From Blastococcus aggregatus (GTDB taxonomy: Bacteria > Actinomycetota > Actinomycetes > Mycobacteriales > Geodermatophilaceae): a DNA stretch of 64,000 bases. The stretch spans positions 186,001-250,000 of the forward strand of contig NZ_OBQI01000001.1 in the NCBI RefSeq assembly GCF_900221005.1, in the 5' to 3' direction. Of this stretch, positions 25,716-34,632 are shown in pieces; position 1 is the stretch's first letter, and each line of letters begins with the position of its first letter. A program made the position numbers and the translations under genes. The notes below the pieces were generated by a model. It had not been told where the DNA came from. It saw nothing but the letters and a program-made list of their open reading frames with translations, and made no database searches.

Positions 25716-26210
25716 TCACCAGCCGAGCGTGCCGGGCGCGCCCTTGAACGGTCCGACGACCTCGTCGGTGATCCAGCCGCCGTAGAAGTCCCCGGGCTGG
25801 GGCCGGACGACCTCGCCGTCGACCGTCACGCGGTCCATGCGCCCCGGGTAGAAGGCGACGGCGCCGGCCAGGTGCTCGTAACCCGCGGCCGGCCGCTCGT
25901 AGGACCAGCCGGCCGCCGGCGCGCGCCGGTCGCCGACGACGACGTCCCAGTACGTCGCCTGCCCCTTCCACTCGCACCACGACCCGCCCTCGGCGCGCGC
26001 GAGGACGTCGGCCGCGACATCTGCGCGCGGCACGTAGTAGGTGGGCGGGTGGCTCGTCTCGCAGACCCGGATCGCCCGCCGGGTGTCGGCCACCACCTGC
26101 CCGCCGAACTCCACGACGACGCGTCGCGGCGTCTCCAGGGCCGACGGCGGCCGGGGGTAGTCCCAGACGGACTCCTGGCCCGGACCGACGGGATCGCGAC
26201 GCACCGGCAC
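25716..26210 (-). CDS. DUF427 domain-containing protein
   Basis: 164 residues: VWDYPRPPSALETPRRVVVEFGGQ, ETSHPPTYYVPRADV, CEWKGQATYWDVVVGDR and DFYGGWITDEVVGPFKGAPG are all family blocks of the small beta-rich DUF427 domain, whose function is unknown. GTG start, 4 bp after the stop of the DUF3618 gene, so the two form an operon. Convergent with tetR. Confidence 0.88.
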   Translation of the reverse strand: MPVRRDPVGPGQESVWDYPRPPSALETPRRVVVEFGGQVVADTRRAIRVCETSHPPTYYVPRADVAADVLARAEGGSWCEWKGQATYWDVVVGDRRAPAAGWSYERPAAGYEHLAGAVAFYPGRMDRVTVDGEVVRPQPGDFYGGWITDEVVGPFKGAPGTLGW

Positions 26211-26214
26211 CGGG

Positions 26215-26445
26215 TCAGTCGTTGCGGTGCCGGACCCGCTGGACGACGACGAAGGTCACGAACAGGCCGACGGCGCCGGCGGTGGCCATGCCGGCGGGCG
26301 TCTGCAGCCAGCGCACGACGGCTTCCTGGCCCTTGGCGCGCAGGCGCTTGGGGCTCGTCCGGTGGGTCAGCTGGTCCAGCGTGGCGGCCAGCGACTCGCG
26401 GGCGGCGTCGATCTCCAGCTGGATCTGTCGAGGGTCGCGAGGCAC
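26215..26445 (-). CDS. DUF3618 domain-containing small membrane protein
   Basis: 76 residues: RDPRQIQLEIDAARESLAAT then LDQLTHRTSPKRL is the DUF3618 amphipathic helix; TM span at about 50-68 (GMATAGAVGLFVTFVVVQRV) with a basic tail. Such proteins are common in actinobacteria near DUF1469/phage-shock-like membrane genes; role unknown. Confidence 0.85.
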   Translation of the reverse strand: MPRDPRQIQLEIDAARESLAATLDQLTHRTSPKRLRAKGQEAVVRWLQTPAGMATAGAVGLFVTFVVVQRVRHRND

Positions 26446-26533
26446 CCCGACAGCCTGCCAGACCTGGGCCGACCCGGCCCATCCACCGTCCGCCCGTCAT
26501 CCGAGTGGGGTGCTCCTAGACTCTCAGGACCTC

Positions 26534-26614
26534 GCGGGAGTGGTGTAACGGCAGCCACGCCAGACTTAGGATCTGGTGCCTTCGGGCGTAGGGGTTCGAC
26601 TCCCCTCTCCCGCA
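26534..26614 (+). tRNA. tRNA-Leu (anticodon UAG)
   Basis: Class II tRNA of 81 nt: acceptor GCGGGAG pairs with CTCCCGC and is followed by discriminator A; anticodon stem CCAGA/TCTGG encloses CTTAGGA, giving anticodon TAG that reads CUA (and other CUN by wobble); long variable arm GTGCCTTCGGGCGT; T-arm AGGGG-TTCGACT-CCCCT. CCA is not encoded. A -10-like TAGACT at 26517-26522 lies just upstream. Confidence 0.95.
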
Positions 26615-26638
26615 CGACGACGCGCGCTCGCCGCCGCG

Positions 26639-27271
26639 TCAGACGCCGCGGTCCGGCGCGCTCATGTCCCCCGTCGCCGGGACGCCGTCGCGGAAGCCGT
26701 AGCGCAGGAACACCGTCCCCGTCGCGCCGGCCGCGGGCGGTTCGAGCAGCTCGAGGTTCGCGGGCACCGCACCGCCGTCGAACAGCTTCTTGCCGACGCC
26801 GAGCAGGATCGGGTGCACCCAGAGGTCCAGCCGGTCGAGCAGCCTCTCGCGGAGCAGGGTCTGCACCAGGTCCAGGCTGCCGACGACCGTGACGTGCTCG
26901 TGCCGGTCGCGGACCTCGCGCACGGCGGCGGCCAGGTCGGGGCCGAGCAGCGTCGACCCGGCCCACGACAGCTCGGGCCGGCCGCGGGAGGCCACGTACT
27001 TGGGCACCCGGTTGAACAGGGCGGCGATGTCGTCGTCCTCCCCGCCCTCCTGGTGCGGCCAGTAGGCCGCGAAGATGTCGTAGGTCCGCCGGCCGAGCAG
27101 TAGGGCGTCCGTGCCCTGGTAGGCGGCGGCGATCTGGGCTCCGGAGACCTCGTCCAGGAGCGGCGCCTGCCAGCCGCCGAACGGGAAGCCGTCCGGATCC
27201 TCCTCGGGGCCACCGGGCGCCTGCCCCACGAGGTCGAGGGTCGTGAACATCTCGACGTGGATGAGTCCCAT
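26639..27271 (-). CDS. Dihydrofolate reductase family protein (RibD C-terminal-like)
   Basis: 210 residues. MGLIHVEMFTTLDLVGQ opening, LLLGRRTYDIFAAYWP (the GRxTY motif), YVASRGRPELSWAGSTLLG and VVGSLDLVQTLLRERLLDRLDLW are RibD_C/DHFR-like blocks that bind NADPH. ATG at 27271 has GGGAG upstream. The true substrate is unlikely to be folate. Convergent with the tRNA gene. Confidence 0.85.
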   Translation of the reverse strand: MGLIHVEMFTTLDLVGQAPGGPEEDPDGFPFGGWQAPLLDEVSGAQIAAAYQGTDALLLGRRTYDIFAAYWPHQEGGEDDDIAALFNRVPKYVASRGRPELSWAGSTLLGPDLAAAVREVRDRHEHVTVVGSLDLVQTLLRERLLDRLDLWVHPILLGVGKKLFDGGAVPANLELLEPPAAGATGTVFLRYGFRDGVPATGDMSAPDRGV

Positions 27272-27379
27272 ACCGTGCTCCCGAGGGGTGATTCCGTGGC
27301 TGTTCCGGAGTAGACCGGCCTGCGGGGACGAACTCACCGCTCCGACGACGCCGGCCCGTCCCCCTAGGGTCGACGCTCG

Positions 27380-27904
27380 ATGATCACCGACTTCCTGCTG
27401 GACCACTCGGCGCTCGTCCCGGGGACACTGGCGCTCGTGGCGCTGGTCTGCGCCGTCGTCGGCTACGTCGCGCTGCGCCGTGCCCGCCCGGGCTCGCCGC
27501 TGCTCCTCGTGCTCGCCGTGGTCGCCACCTTCCCGGTCCTCGCGCTCACACTGACCCCGTCGGGCAAGGGCGCCTCGGCGGGCGGCTGCACCGTCCAGTT
27601 CGCGCTGCCCGCCCTCGGCCGGGTGGAGCTGCTGGCCAACGTCGCGCTCCTGCTGCCCGCGGCCGTCTTCGCCGCCCTGGCCACCCGCCGGCCGTGGGCC
27701 GTGCTCGCGGCGGGCGCCGGACTGTCCGCCGGGATCGAGGCCGTCCAGGCGGCGGTCCCCGCGATCGGCCGGGCGTGCGACACCAACGACTGGACGATGA
27801 ACACGCTGGGCGTCGCCGCGGGCGTGCTGCTGGCCCGCGCGACGCTCGCGCTCGCGGACCGCGCGGCGGCCCGGCGGACCGATCGGGCGCCGTCGGAGCC
27901 CTGA
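27380..27904 (+). CDS. VanZ family membrane protein
   Basis: 174 residues, four or five spans. VanZ pattern: LTLTPSGK near residue 52, ELLANVALLLPAAVF (NxxLFxP-like), and AGIEAVQAAVPAIGRACDTNDW followed by MNTLGVAAGV, the conserved ExxQ...R..D..D...N..G series. Role of most VanZ-like proteins is unknown, though some modify sensitivity to cell-wall antibiotics. Confidence 0.85.
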   Translation: MITDFLLDHSALVPGTLALVALVCAVVGYVALRRARPGSPLLLVLAVVATFPVLALTLTPSGKGASAGGCTVQFALPALGRVELLANVALLLPAAVFAALATRRPWAVLAAGAGLSAGIEAVQAAVPAIGRACDTNDWTMNTLGVAAGVLLARATLALADRAAARRTDRAPSEP

Positions 27905-27914
27905 ACCCCCCGCT

Positions 27915-28832
27915 TCAGAGCTCGAGCCGCAGGTCCAGCTCGACCGAGGGGGCTTCGGGGTCGTCGTCGTCCACGACCGCCAGCAGGTGCACGGTGCGGC
28001 CCTCGACGACCCGGAGCGCGAGCCCCTCGATCTTGTGCACGGTGCCGTCGAGCTCGGGAACCCGCGCGACGTCCACGACCGTCTCGTCGTCGACGAGCGC
28101 GAGCGCGGTGGCCATCACCGGGCCGTCGTCGACGGCGTTCGGGGTGTCCTCGGCCGCGGTGCTCAGGATCACCCGCCCGTCCGGCAGCGCGACGGCATCG
28201 GTGATCGCCAGACCCACGCCGCCGACCTCACCCAGGTCGTACCGGCGCGGGTGCTCCACCGGCACCGCGGCGGCAGCGGTCCGGCCGAGCACGGCGTCGA
28301 CCAGGGCCGCCAGCGGGAGGTCGACGCTCGCCGACGGGGTGCCCGTGGCCAGGTTGCCCCGGGAGAACCAGCGCATCCGGTTCCCGAGGCGGGCGGCCCC
28401 CTCCAGGTTCAGCTGGTCCATCGGCACCCCCAGCCGCGCGGCGACCCGTTCGAAGAGCGGGGTGAGGTCGGCTCCGGTGGCTCGGGGCACGCCGTCCCCG
28501 AGGCGGACCAGGATCCCGCTCGTGCGGCGGGCGGAGGAGCCTGACCCCAGCAGCAGCACCGCCGGGTCGCCCGCCACCGCCGCGGGGCAGGCGACCTCCA
28601 GATCGGGCTTGAGATGCTTGGTCCCGGCGTGTTCGGAGAACCGGTCGCACCCCTCGACCGGGGGCATCAGCCGCACCGGCGTCACCGAGCCGGCGCGGTG
28701 CCAGGCGGCGGACGTGGCGTCGTCCTGCGCGATCAGCCAGCCGTCGCCGAGCGGTGCGATCGCCGACGCCGCGGTCACCGGCGTCCCGTCGTCGAAGCGC
28801 AGCCGCCGGATCCCGTCCACGAACAGCCGCAT
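27915..28832 (-). CDS. Hypothetical protein, beta-propeller-like
   Basis: 305 residues, soluble, rich in beta-prone repeats with Gly/Asp turns (APLGDGWLIAQDD, DAVALPDGRVILSTAAEDT, KIEGLALRVVEGRTVHLLAVVDDDDP). The KIEGL and DDDDPE motifs resemble actinobacterial DUF69xx-type/phytase-like propellers. Not firmly recognised; no signal peptide. Start ATG at 28832. Confidence 0.7.
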   Translation of the reverse strand: MRLFVDGIRRLRFDDGTPVTAASAIAPLGDGWLIAQDDATSAAWHRAGSVTPVRLMPPVEGCDRFSEHAGTKHLKPDLEVACPAAVAGDPAVLLLGSGSSARRTSGILVRLGDGVPRATGADLTPLFERVAARLGVPMDQLNLEGAARLGNRMRWFSRGNLATGTPSASVDLPLAALVDAVLGRTAAAAVPVEHPRRYDLGEVGGVGLAITDAVALPDGRVILSTAAEDTPNAVDDGPVMATALALVDDETVVDVARVPELDGTVHKIEGLALRVVEGRTVHLLAVVDDDDPEAPSVELDLRLEL

Positions 28833-28878
28833 GCCGCCACTCTGCCCGGTGCGCCGGCACACCGGCTCTCCGGTACCG

Positions 28879-28902
28879 CGCCTCACCCCCCAGGGTGAGG
28901 CG
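28879..28902. promoter_or_regulatory. 10-bp perfect inverted repeat in divergent intergenic region
   Basis: CGCCTCACCC-CCCA-GGGTGAGGCG lies between the divergent starts at 28832 (minus) and 28952 (plus). Its position between two outward-facing genes suits an operator; as a terminator it would serve no gene. Confidence 0.4.
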
Positions 28903-28951
28903 GGCCCGGCGCAGGCTCGGGCGCAGCGTCCGGAGCGCCGAACTCCCGCGT

Positions 28952-29137
28952 ATGAGCAACGCCGCCCTCGCCGTCGGACGCCACCGCGCGCCGGAGGACA
29001 CGCCGGAGACCATCGCCTCCCTCGCCGACGTCGACCGCCCGGGCCGGCACGCCGAGCCGGACGCCGACCTGCCGATCTACGACGCGCTGCGCGCCGAGCT
29101 CGCCGCGGTCGACTGGTTCAGCCTCGGCCTCGACTGA
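28952..29137 (+). CDS. Small hypothetical protein
   Basis: 61 residues (starts MSNAALAVGRHRAPEDTPE, ends WFSLGLD). No Shine-Dalgarno; acidic C-terminal half with PIYDALRAELAAVDWFSLG. It ends 1 bp before the convergent rdgB stop. Codon use is normal and no larger gene occupies the space, but the call rests on little. Confidence 0.45.
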   Translation: MSNAALAVGRHRAPEDTPETIASLADVDRPGRHAEPDADLPIYDALRAELAAVDWFSLGLD

Positions 29138-29138
29138 C

Positions 29139-29750
29139 TCAGCGGTCGCCGAGCACCTCGGCGATGACCGGCACCAGCGCCGCGAACGCCTGACCGCGGT
29201 GGCTGCGCGCGTCCTTCTCCCCCGGTGAGAGCTGCGCCGAGGTGACCTCCAGCCCGTCGGGTACGAACACGGGGTCGTAGCCGAAGCCGTTGCTGCCGCG
29301 CTTCTCGCGGATCACGGTGCCGCGCCACTCCCGCTCCAGCACCCGCTCGGCACCGCTGGGCAGGACGAGGGCCGCGGCGCACACGAACGCCGCGCCCCGT
29401 CGCCCGTCGGGCACGTCGGCCACCTGGCCCAGGAGCAGCGCGGTGTTGGCCTCGTCGTCGCCGTGCCGGCCCGACCAGCGGGCCGAGAGGATGCCCGGCA
29501 TCCCGTTGAGCGCGTCGACGGTCAGACCGGAGTCGTCGGCCACGGCCGGCAGGCCGGTGTACCGCACGGCCTCGCGCGCCTTGAGCAGCGCGTTCTCGGT
29601 GAACGTGGCCCCGGTCTCGGGCGCCTCCGGGTAGTCCTCGACGTCGGCCAGCCCGACGACCTCCACACCGGGGACGGCGGAGACCAGCAGCCGCTGGAGC
29701 TCGGCGAGCTTGCCCGCGTTGCGGGTGGCCAGCAGGAGCCGGGTGCTCAT
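29139..29750 (-). CDS. rdgB: XTP/dITP diphosphatase (RdgB/HAM1 family)
   Basis: 203 residues. [13 protein letters not shown] (substrate-binding TxNxxK), [12 protein letters not shown] (metal Asp pair), [10 protein letters not shown] and SHRGQAF are all present. It removes inosine/xanthosine triphosphates from the nucleotide pool. ATGA overlap with rph upstream, matching Rv1340-Rv1341 in M. tuberculosis. Confidence 0.95.
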   Translation of the reverse strand: MSTRLLLATRNAGKLAELQRLLVSAVPGVEVVGLADVEDYPEAPETGATFTENALLKAREAVRYTGLPAVADDSGLTVDALNGMPGILSARWSGRHGDDEANTALLLGQVADVPDGRRGAAFVCAAALVLPSGAERVLEREWRGTVIREKRGSNGFGYDPVFVPDGLEVTSAQLSPGEKDARSHRGQAFAALVPVIAEVLGDR

Positions 29751-30487
29751 CGCGCGAGCGCGGCGGCCTGCAGCCGGGTCAGCTCCGCGCACCCGGCCAC
29801 GGCGAGGTCGAGGAGCGCGTCGAGAGTGGGCCGGTCGAAGACGGCGCCCTCGGCGGTGCCCTGCACCTCGACGAAACCGCCGTCGCCGGTGCACACCACG
29901 TTCATGTCGGTGCCGGCGCGGACGTCCTCCTCGTAGGCGAGGTCCAGCCGCGGCTCGCCGTCGATGACGCCGACGCTGACGGCGGCCACCGACTGGATCA
30001 GCGGCTCGTTCTTCGCCAGCTTCTTGCGGTCGCCGAGCCAGGAGACGGCGTCGGCGAGAGCGACGTAGGCGCCGGTGATCGCCGCGGTGCGGGTGCCGCC
30101 GTCGGCCTGGAGGACGTCGCAGTCGATCGCGATGCTGTTCTCGCCCAGCGCGCCCAGGTCGATCGAGGCGCGCAGCGAGCGGCCGATCAGCCGGCTGATC
30201 TCGTGCGTGCGGCCGCCGATCCTGCCCTTGACCGACTCGCGGTCGTTCCGGGTGTGCGTGGCGCGGGGCAGCATCGAGTACTCGGCGGTGACCCAGCCCA
30301 GGCCCGAGCCCTTGCGCCATCGCGGCACGCCCTCGGTCACGCTCGCCGCGCAGAGCACCCGGGTCTTGCCGAACTCCACCAGCACCGAGCCCTCGGCGTG
30401 GTCGAGCCAGTTGCGGGTGATGGTCACCGGGCGGAGCTGGTCGGCCGAGCGGCCGTCGGCACGGGCAGGAGAACTGGACTCACTCAC
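29747..30487 (-). CDS. rph: Ribonuclease PH
   Basis: 246 residues. Blocks [36 protein letters not shown] (split across the Arg/phosphate site), [20 protein letters not shown] and [17 protein letters not shown] phosphorolytic 3'-5' exoribonuclease that trims tRNA 3' ends. GTG start at 30487. First gene of the rph-rdgB unit. Confidence 0.95.
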   Translation of the reverse strand: MSESSSPARADGRSADQLRPVTITRNWLDHAEGSVLVEFGKTRVLCAASVTEGVPRWRKGSGLGWVTAEYSMLPRATHTRNDRESVKGRIGGRTHEISRLIGRSLRASIDLGALGENSIAIDCDVLQADGGTRTAAITGAYVALADAVSWLGDRKKLAKNEPLIQSVAAVSVGVIDGEPRLDLAYEEDVRAGTDMNVVCTGDGGFVEVQGTAEGAVFDRPTLDALLDLAVAGCAELTRLQAAALAR

Positions 30488-30609
30488 GGGAGTCGACAGT
30501 AGTGCGCACGCGCCCCACCCCTCCGCTGGCGGCCTCGGCCGCGTGCTCCTGATGCCCTACTGTCCGCCGCGACCTCGCCCGATCGGGCGTCTGAGCAGCA
30601 GGGATACCC

Positions 30610-31270
30610 ATGAGCACCGAGTTCTCCGCCCCCGTCGGCACGCCGGAGCCCGACGCCCCCGACGACGGGCGCCGCATGGAGATCCTCGCCGCCTTCCTCC
30701 TGGGCCTGGCCGCCGTGGCGACCGCCTGGAGCGCCTACTGGTCGGCCATCCACGGCGGCAACGCCATCCAGGGCTACGCGCAGGCGAACACCCTCACCAG
30801 CCAGGCGGCCGACATCTACGGGGACGCCACCGGCCAGTACAACTTCGACCGCACCCTCTTCCTGCAGTACGCGGAGCTGCGGATCACCGACCAGGAGGAG
30901 GCCGCCGACGCCCTGCGGGAGTCGTTCTTCTCCGAGTCGCTCGCCGAGACCGTCGACTGGTACGACACGACCGGGGACGACGTCACCGACCCCCTTCGAC
31001 GCCGAGGCCGGCTCCCCCTACTCCCTGGCCGAGTGGGCCGAGGGCAACGCGCTGTCCGAGGAGGCCGACGCCGCCTACCAGGACGCGGTCGCCGCGGACG
31101 ACAAGGGCGACCGGTTCGACCTGGCCACGGTGTTCCTGGCCCTGTCCCTGTTCTTCGGCGGTATCGCGACGGTGTTCCGCCGCCACCTCCCGCAGGTCGC
31201 CACCCTGGCGATCGGCGGCGCCGGGCTGCTCATCGGCGGGGGCGCGGTGGTCTGGGCGCACCTCGGCTGA
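30610..31270 (+). pseudogene. Membrane protein gene with +1 frameshift in a C-run
   Basis: The first frame encodes 128 residues: TM1 at about 25-45 (ILAAFLLGLAAVATAWSAY), then a soluble region. After DDVTDP the frame becomes Arg-rich and runs into the next gene. Removing one C from the C5 run at 30990-30994 restores a continuous product (DPFDAEAGSPYSLAEWAEG...), with two C-terminal spans (DLATVFLALSLFFGGIATVF and LATLAIGG... type) and a TGA at 31268-31270: 219 residues in all. Either a real mutation, phase-variable slippage, or a sequencing error. Topology recalls DUF4337-type proteins. Confidence 0.75.
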
Positions 31271-31329
31271 ACCGGGCTCCCCGGACGGTCACGCGGCGCC
31301 GATCAGCTGGGACGGCGAAGATCGTCGTC

Positions 31330-31734
31330 ATGAGATCGGAGCTGCGTGCCGTCCGGACCGGAGGGGTGCCGGTCGTGGTGGACCTGACCGACGAGTGCGC
31401 CGAGTTCGTGCGCCAGGAGGTCGACGGCCTGCTGCACGTCTTCGTCCCGCATGCCACGGCGGGCATCGCGCTGATCGAGACCGGCGCCGGCAGCGACGAC
31501 GACCTGCTCGCCCAGCTGGACGAACTCCTCCCGCGCGACGACCGGTGGCGACACCGGCACGGCAGCCCGGGGCACGGTCGCGACCACGTGCTGCCGGCGT
31601 TCGTGCCACCGCAGACGATGGTCCCGGTGCTGGAGGGCCGCATGCAGCTGGGCACCTGGCAGCGGATCTGCCTCGTCGACACCAACACCGACAACCACCA
31701 GCGGCACGTGCGCTTCTCGTTCCTGGCCGGCTGA
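31330..31734 (+). CDS. YjbQ/UPF0047 family protein
   Basis: 134 residues. Family core: LLHVFVPHATAGIALIETG with the conserved His, LDELLPRDDRWRHRHGSPGHG, and GTWQRICLVDTNTDNHQRHV. YjbQ proteins have weak thiamine-phosphate-synthase-like activity in vitro; biological role unclear. ATG at 31330; it lies in the same frame as the first half of the broken gene upstream, but is separate. Confidence 0.88.
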   Translation: MRSELRAVRTGGVPVVVDLTDECAEFVRQEVDGLLHVFVPHATAGIALIETGAGSDDDLLAQLDELLPRDDRWRHRHGSPGHGRDHVLPAFVPPQTMVPVLEGRMQLGTWQRICLVDTNTDNHQRHVRFSFLAG

Positions 31735-31798
31735 CCGCCCCCCCAGGGGCGGCGCACCCGCTGCAGGTTCGTCACACGGACACGGCAGGATGCCGGGC

Positions 31799-32293
31799 AT
31801 GACCGACAGCAGCACCGACACGGCACCCGTCCGCCTCACCCCCGGCGAGCCCGCCCCGGAGTTCACGCTGCCCGACGCCGAGGGCAACCTGGTGTCCCTG
31901 TCGTCCTACCGGGGCCGACGGGTCATCGTGTACTGCTACCCGGCGGCGCTGACCCCGGGCTGCACCACCCAGGCCGTCGACTTCACGGCCGCCGCGGGTG
32001 AGCTCGCCGAGGCGGGGCTGGACATCATCGGCGTCTCCCCCGACCCGGTCGAGAAGCTGATGCGGTTCCGCGAGAAGGAGAACCTGAGCATCACGCTGGT
32101 CTCCGACGAGGACAAGCAGGTGCTCACCGCCTACGGCGCGTACGGGCCGAAGAAGCTGTACGGCAAGCAGGTCGTGGGCGTGATCCGCTCGACGTTCGTC
32201 ATCGACGCCGAGGGCCGGATCGAGAAGGCGGCATACAACGTCAAGGCCACCGGCCACGTCGCCAAGCTGCGCCGCGACCTCGGCCTGAGCTGA
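31799..32293 (+). CDS. bcp: Thiol peroxidase, Bcp/PrxQ-type peroxiredoxin
   Basis: 164 residues, thioredoxin fold. PAPEFTLPDAEGNLVSLSSY opening; peroxidatic Cys in ALTPGCTTQAVDF (about residue 46); no second Cys five residues later, so a 1-Cys or atypical mechanism. Reduces hydroperoxides. ATG 31799 is preferred over ATG 31790 for spacing to GGCAGG. Convergent with DUF4262, 3 bp apart. Confidence 0.9.
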   Translation: MTDSSTDTAPVRLTPGEPAPEFTLPDAEGNLVSLSSYRGRRVIVYCYPAALTPGCTTQAVDFTAAAGELAEAGLDIIGVSPDPVEKLMRFREKENLSITLVSDEDKQVLTAYGAYGPKKLYGKQVVGVIRSTFVIDAEGRIEKAAYNVKATGHVAKLRRDLGLS

Positions 32294-32296
32294 CGC

Positions 32297-32779
32297 TCAC
32301 GCCCGCCACTCCCCCGGTCGGGGCTGGCAGCCGGGCTCGCAGGCGTAGCCGTGGTCCCAGGGGAAGATGCCGCCGGGCAGCGCCCAGGTGAGCTGGTAGG
32401 CGGGCACCGAGAACTCGTCCGGTCGCTGGTAGAAGCGGTTCGCGGAGAAGAGCACCTCCCCGGCATTGGGCAGCACCTCGACCGCGAGCACCGGCACGCC
32501 GTCGTCGTCGCGGATCACCTCGCCGGCGACGAGATCGCGCCCGTCGAGGACCATGTCCCCCACCCGGTTCAGCAGCCCGCAGGCGGTGTCGTACCCGACC
32601 CCGACGACCACCAGTTCGGGGTGCCCGAGGCCGAACAGGCCCACGGTGTAGGCGAAGGAGGGCTCCTCCTCCTCGTCCGCCGAGACGTACTGGACCGCCC
32701 AGCCGTGGCGGCGGATCAGCTGGGCGAGCCGGGCGTCCTCCTGGTCGAGCCAGGCGATGGTCTGCGCATCCTGTGTCAT
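32297..32779 (-). CDS. DUF4262 domain-containing protein
   Basis: 160 residues. IRRHGWAVQYVSADEEEEPSF followed by AYTVGLFGLGHPELVVVG and the CGLLNRVGDMV block are typical of DUF4262, a small actinobacterial family of unknown role. C-terminal FPWDHGYACEPGCQPRPGEW has a Cys pair that could bind metal. ATG at 32779. Confidence 0.82.
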   Translation of the reverse strand: MTQDAQTIAWLDQEDARLAQLIRRHGWAVQYVSADEEEEPSFAYTVGLFGLGHPELVVVGVGYDTACGLLNRVGDMVLDGRDLVAGEVIRDDDGVPVLAVEVLPNAGEVLFSANRFYQRPDEFSVPAYQLTWALPGGIFPWDHGYACEPGCQPRPGEWRA

Positions 32780-32871
32780 GCCGGAACCCTCGCCGCCCGA
32801 CCGGCGTGCGGCGCCGCCCGGGAACGATCTGTGGAGCGCACCGCCCGGTGTGGACCGGACGAGCGGGAGTG

Positions 32872-33837
32872 TCAGCCCTCTGTGCTCGTCGCCTCCCGGG
32901 CCCGCTTGCGGCGCTTGCCCTCGTGCATGGCCTGCACCCGCGCGACCGGGATCGCGTGCCCCTCGGCGACCAGTTCCGCGGGCAGCCGCTGCGGATCGGG
33001 CAGCGCCCGCGCCCACGGGTCGTCGTCCCCGAGCAGGCCCGGTGCCGTGGTCACCGTGACGTCACCCGGGCGGACGTCCTCCAGCGCGTCCCACGCCACG
33101 GGGAACGAGACCGGCAGCCCAGGGCGGAGCCGCGGGCTGTACGGCGCCACGATGGTGGCCTGCCCCGAGCGGGTGGAGTCGACGAACACCCTCCCCTCCC
33201 GGTCCTCCAGCAGGTAGGCGGTGGTCGCCAGGTCGGTGTCGAGGGCAGCGGTGCGGGCGGCCAGCGCGCGCGTCGCGGCAGCGACGTCCTCCCCCGGCGA
33301 TCCGGTGACGGGGACGACGACGTGCACGCCCTTGGACCCGCTGGTCTTGACCGCGCCCGCGAGGCCGGCCCCCTGCAGCGCCTGCCGGACCAGGTGCGCG
33401 GTGGCGACGACGACGGAGAAGTCCGCGCCCTCCGGGGGATCCAGGTCCAGCACCAGACCGGTGGGCTCCGGGTTCCCGATGCGGAAGAAGGGGACGTGCA
33501 GCTCGACGGCGCGCTGGTTGCCCAGCCACAGCAGCGTGCGGCGGTCGTCGCACACCACCTGGTGGATCTCCCGGTGCGAGCCCTCCGACCACATCGGCGC
33601 GGTGCGCACCCAGTCGGGCGCCCCCTTGCTCACGTTGCGCTGCATGAACGGCGGCTGCCCGGGCCGCACCCGCTTGACCGACAGCGGCCGGCCGGCGAGC
33701 TGCGGGACGAGCCGCTCGGCCACCGCGTCCAGGTAGTCGACGAGCTGCCGCTTGGTCACGCCGAGGTCGTCGCCCAGGGGCGAGTCCAGGCTGCTCAGCG
33801 CGACGCCGTCCCGCTCCTCGGTGGCCACGCCCGCCAC
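32872..33837 (-). CDS. Stand-alone LigD-type polymerase/primase domain protein
   Basis: About 321 residues, an archaeo-eukaryotic primase fold. Metal-binding DxD in LVLDLDPPEGADF (about 150), VKTSGSKGVHVVVPV (nucleotide binding SGSKG..H), and the third Asp in VFVDSTRSGQATIVAPYS. In LigD this domain fills ends during NHEJ; here no ligase or nuclease domain is fused and no ku gene is visible. Start uncertain: GTG 33837 or 33828 (TTG 33864 also open). The basic C-terminus (HEGKRRKRAREAT) may bind DNA. Confidence 0.82.
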   Translation of the reverse strand: MAGVATEERDGVALSSLDSPLGDDLGVTKRQLVDYLDAVAERLVPQLAGRPLSVKRVRPGQPPFMQRNVSKGAPDWVRTAPMWSEGSHREIHQVVCDDRRTLLWLGNQRAVELHVPFFRIGNPEPTGLVLDLDPPEGADFSVVVATAHLVRQALQGAGLAGAVKTSGSKGVHVVVPVTGSPGEDVAAATRALAARTAALDTDLATTAYLLEDREGRVFVDSTRSGQATIVAPYSPRLRPGLPVSFPVAWDALEDVRPGDVTVTTAPGLLGDDDPWARALPDPQRLPAELVAEGHAIPVARVQAMHEGKRRKRAREATSTEG

Positions 33838-33888
33838 GCTGCCCGGACACCGGCCCCGCGGCAACCGGTCGTCGCCCGGTCGGGTCGA

Positions 33889-34632
33889 TCAGATCTCGTA
33901 GACGCTCAGCGGCTGGACCAGCTCGGTCTCGGAGAACACCGAGCTGGCGGCGAAGAGCTGGCCGATCCGGTCCACCCAGGCAGGGATGTGGGTGAGCAGC
34001 AACCGGCCCACCCCGGCCGCGGCGGCGTGCTGGGCGGCCTGCCGGCCGGTCAGGTGCAGGCCCGGCGGCTGGTCGGGGTCGTTGTCCGGGTGCGCGGCCT
34101 CGGCGAGCAGCACGTCGGCGCCACGGGCCAGCTCGACGACGCGGTCGCTGACCCCGGTGTCGCCGGTGTAGACCAGCGAGCGCCCGCCGGCCGTGAGCCG
34201 GATCGCGTAGGTCTCGACGGGGTGCGCGGTGCGCGCCAGCTCCACCTCGAACGGGCCGATGGTCAGCGCCCCCGGGCCGACGGGGACGAAGTCGAAGACG
34301 TCGGTGAGCCCGTCCCCGTCGCTGTCGTAGGCCAGCGCCAGCCGGCGCTCGGCCCCCACCGGCGCGTACAGCGGGACGAGCCGCCCCGGCGAGCGCTTCG
34401 AGTACCGGTGCCAGACGACGAAGGGCGCGACGTCGAGGCAGTGGTCGGCGTGCAGGTGCGAGAGGAACACCGCGTCGACCGAGCCCGGGTCGATCAGCCC
34501 CTGCAGCGCCCCGAAGGCGCCGTTGCCCAGGTCGAGCACCAGCCGGTAGCCGTCGTGCTCGACCAGGTAGCTCGACGCGGGCGAGCTCGGGCCCGGGCCG
34601 CTGCCGGAGCACCCGATGACGGTCAGCCTCAC
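33889..34632 (-). CDS. MBL-fold hydrolase, Rv1339-like (probable cyclic-nucleotide phosphodiesterase)
   Basis: 247 residues. Metallo-beta-lactamase signature SHLHADH (near 60), second metal Asp in [10 protein letters not shown], His in THIPAW. By family and by location after murI it matches M. tuberculosis Rv1339, reported as an atypical class II cAMP phosphodiesterase. Its function here is inferred from that. The start overlaps the murI stop by 4 bp. Confidence 0.85.
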   Translation of the reverse strand: MRLTVIGCSGSGPGPSSPASSYLVEHDGYRLVLDLGNGAFGALQGLIDPGSVDAVFLSHLHADHCLDVAPFVVWHRYSKRSPGRLVPLYAPVGAERRLALAYDSDGDGLTDVFDFVPVGPGALTIGPFEVELARTAHPVETYAIRLTAGGRSLVYTGDTGVSDRVVELARGADVLLAEAAHPDNDPDQPPGLHLTGRQAAQHAAAAGVGRLLLTHIPAWVDRIGQLFAASSVFSETELVQPLSVYEI

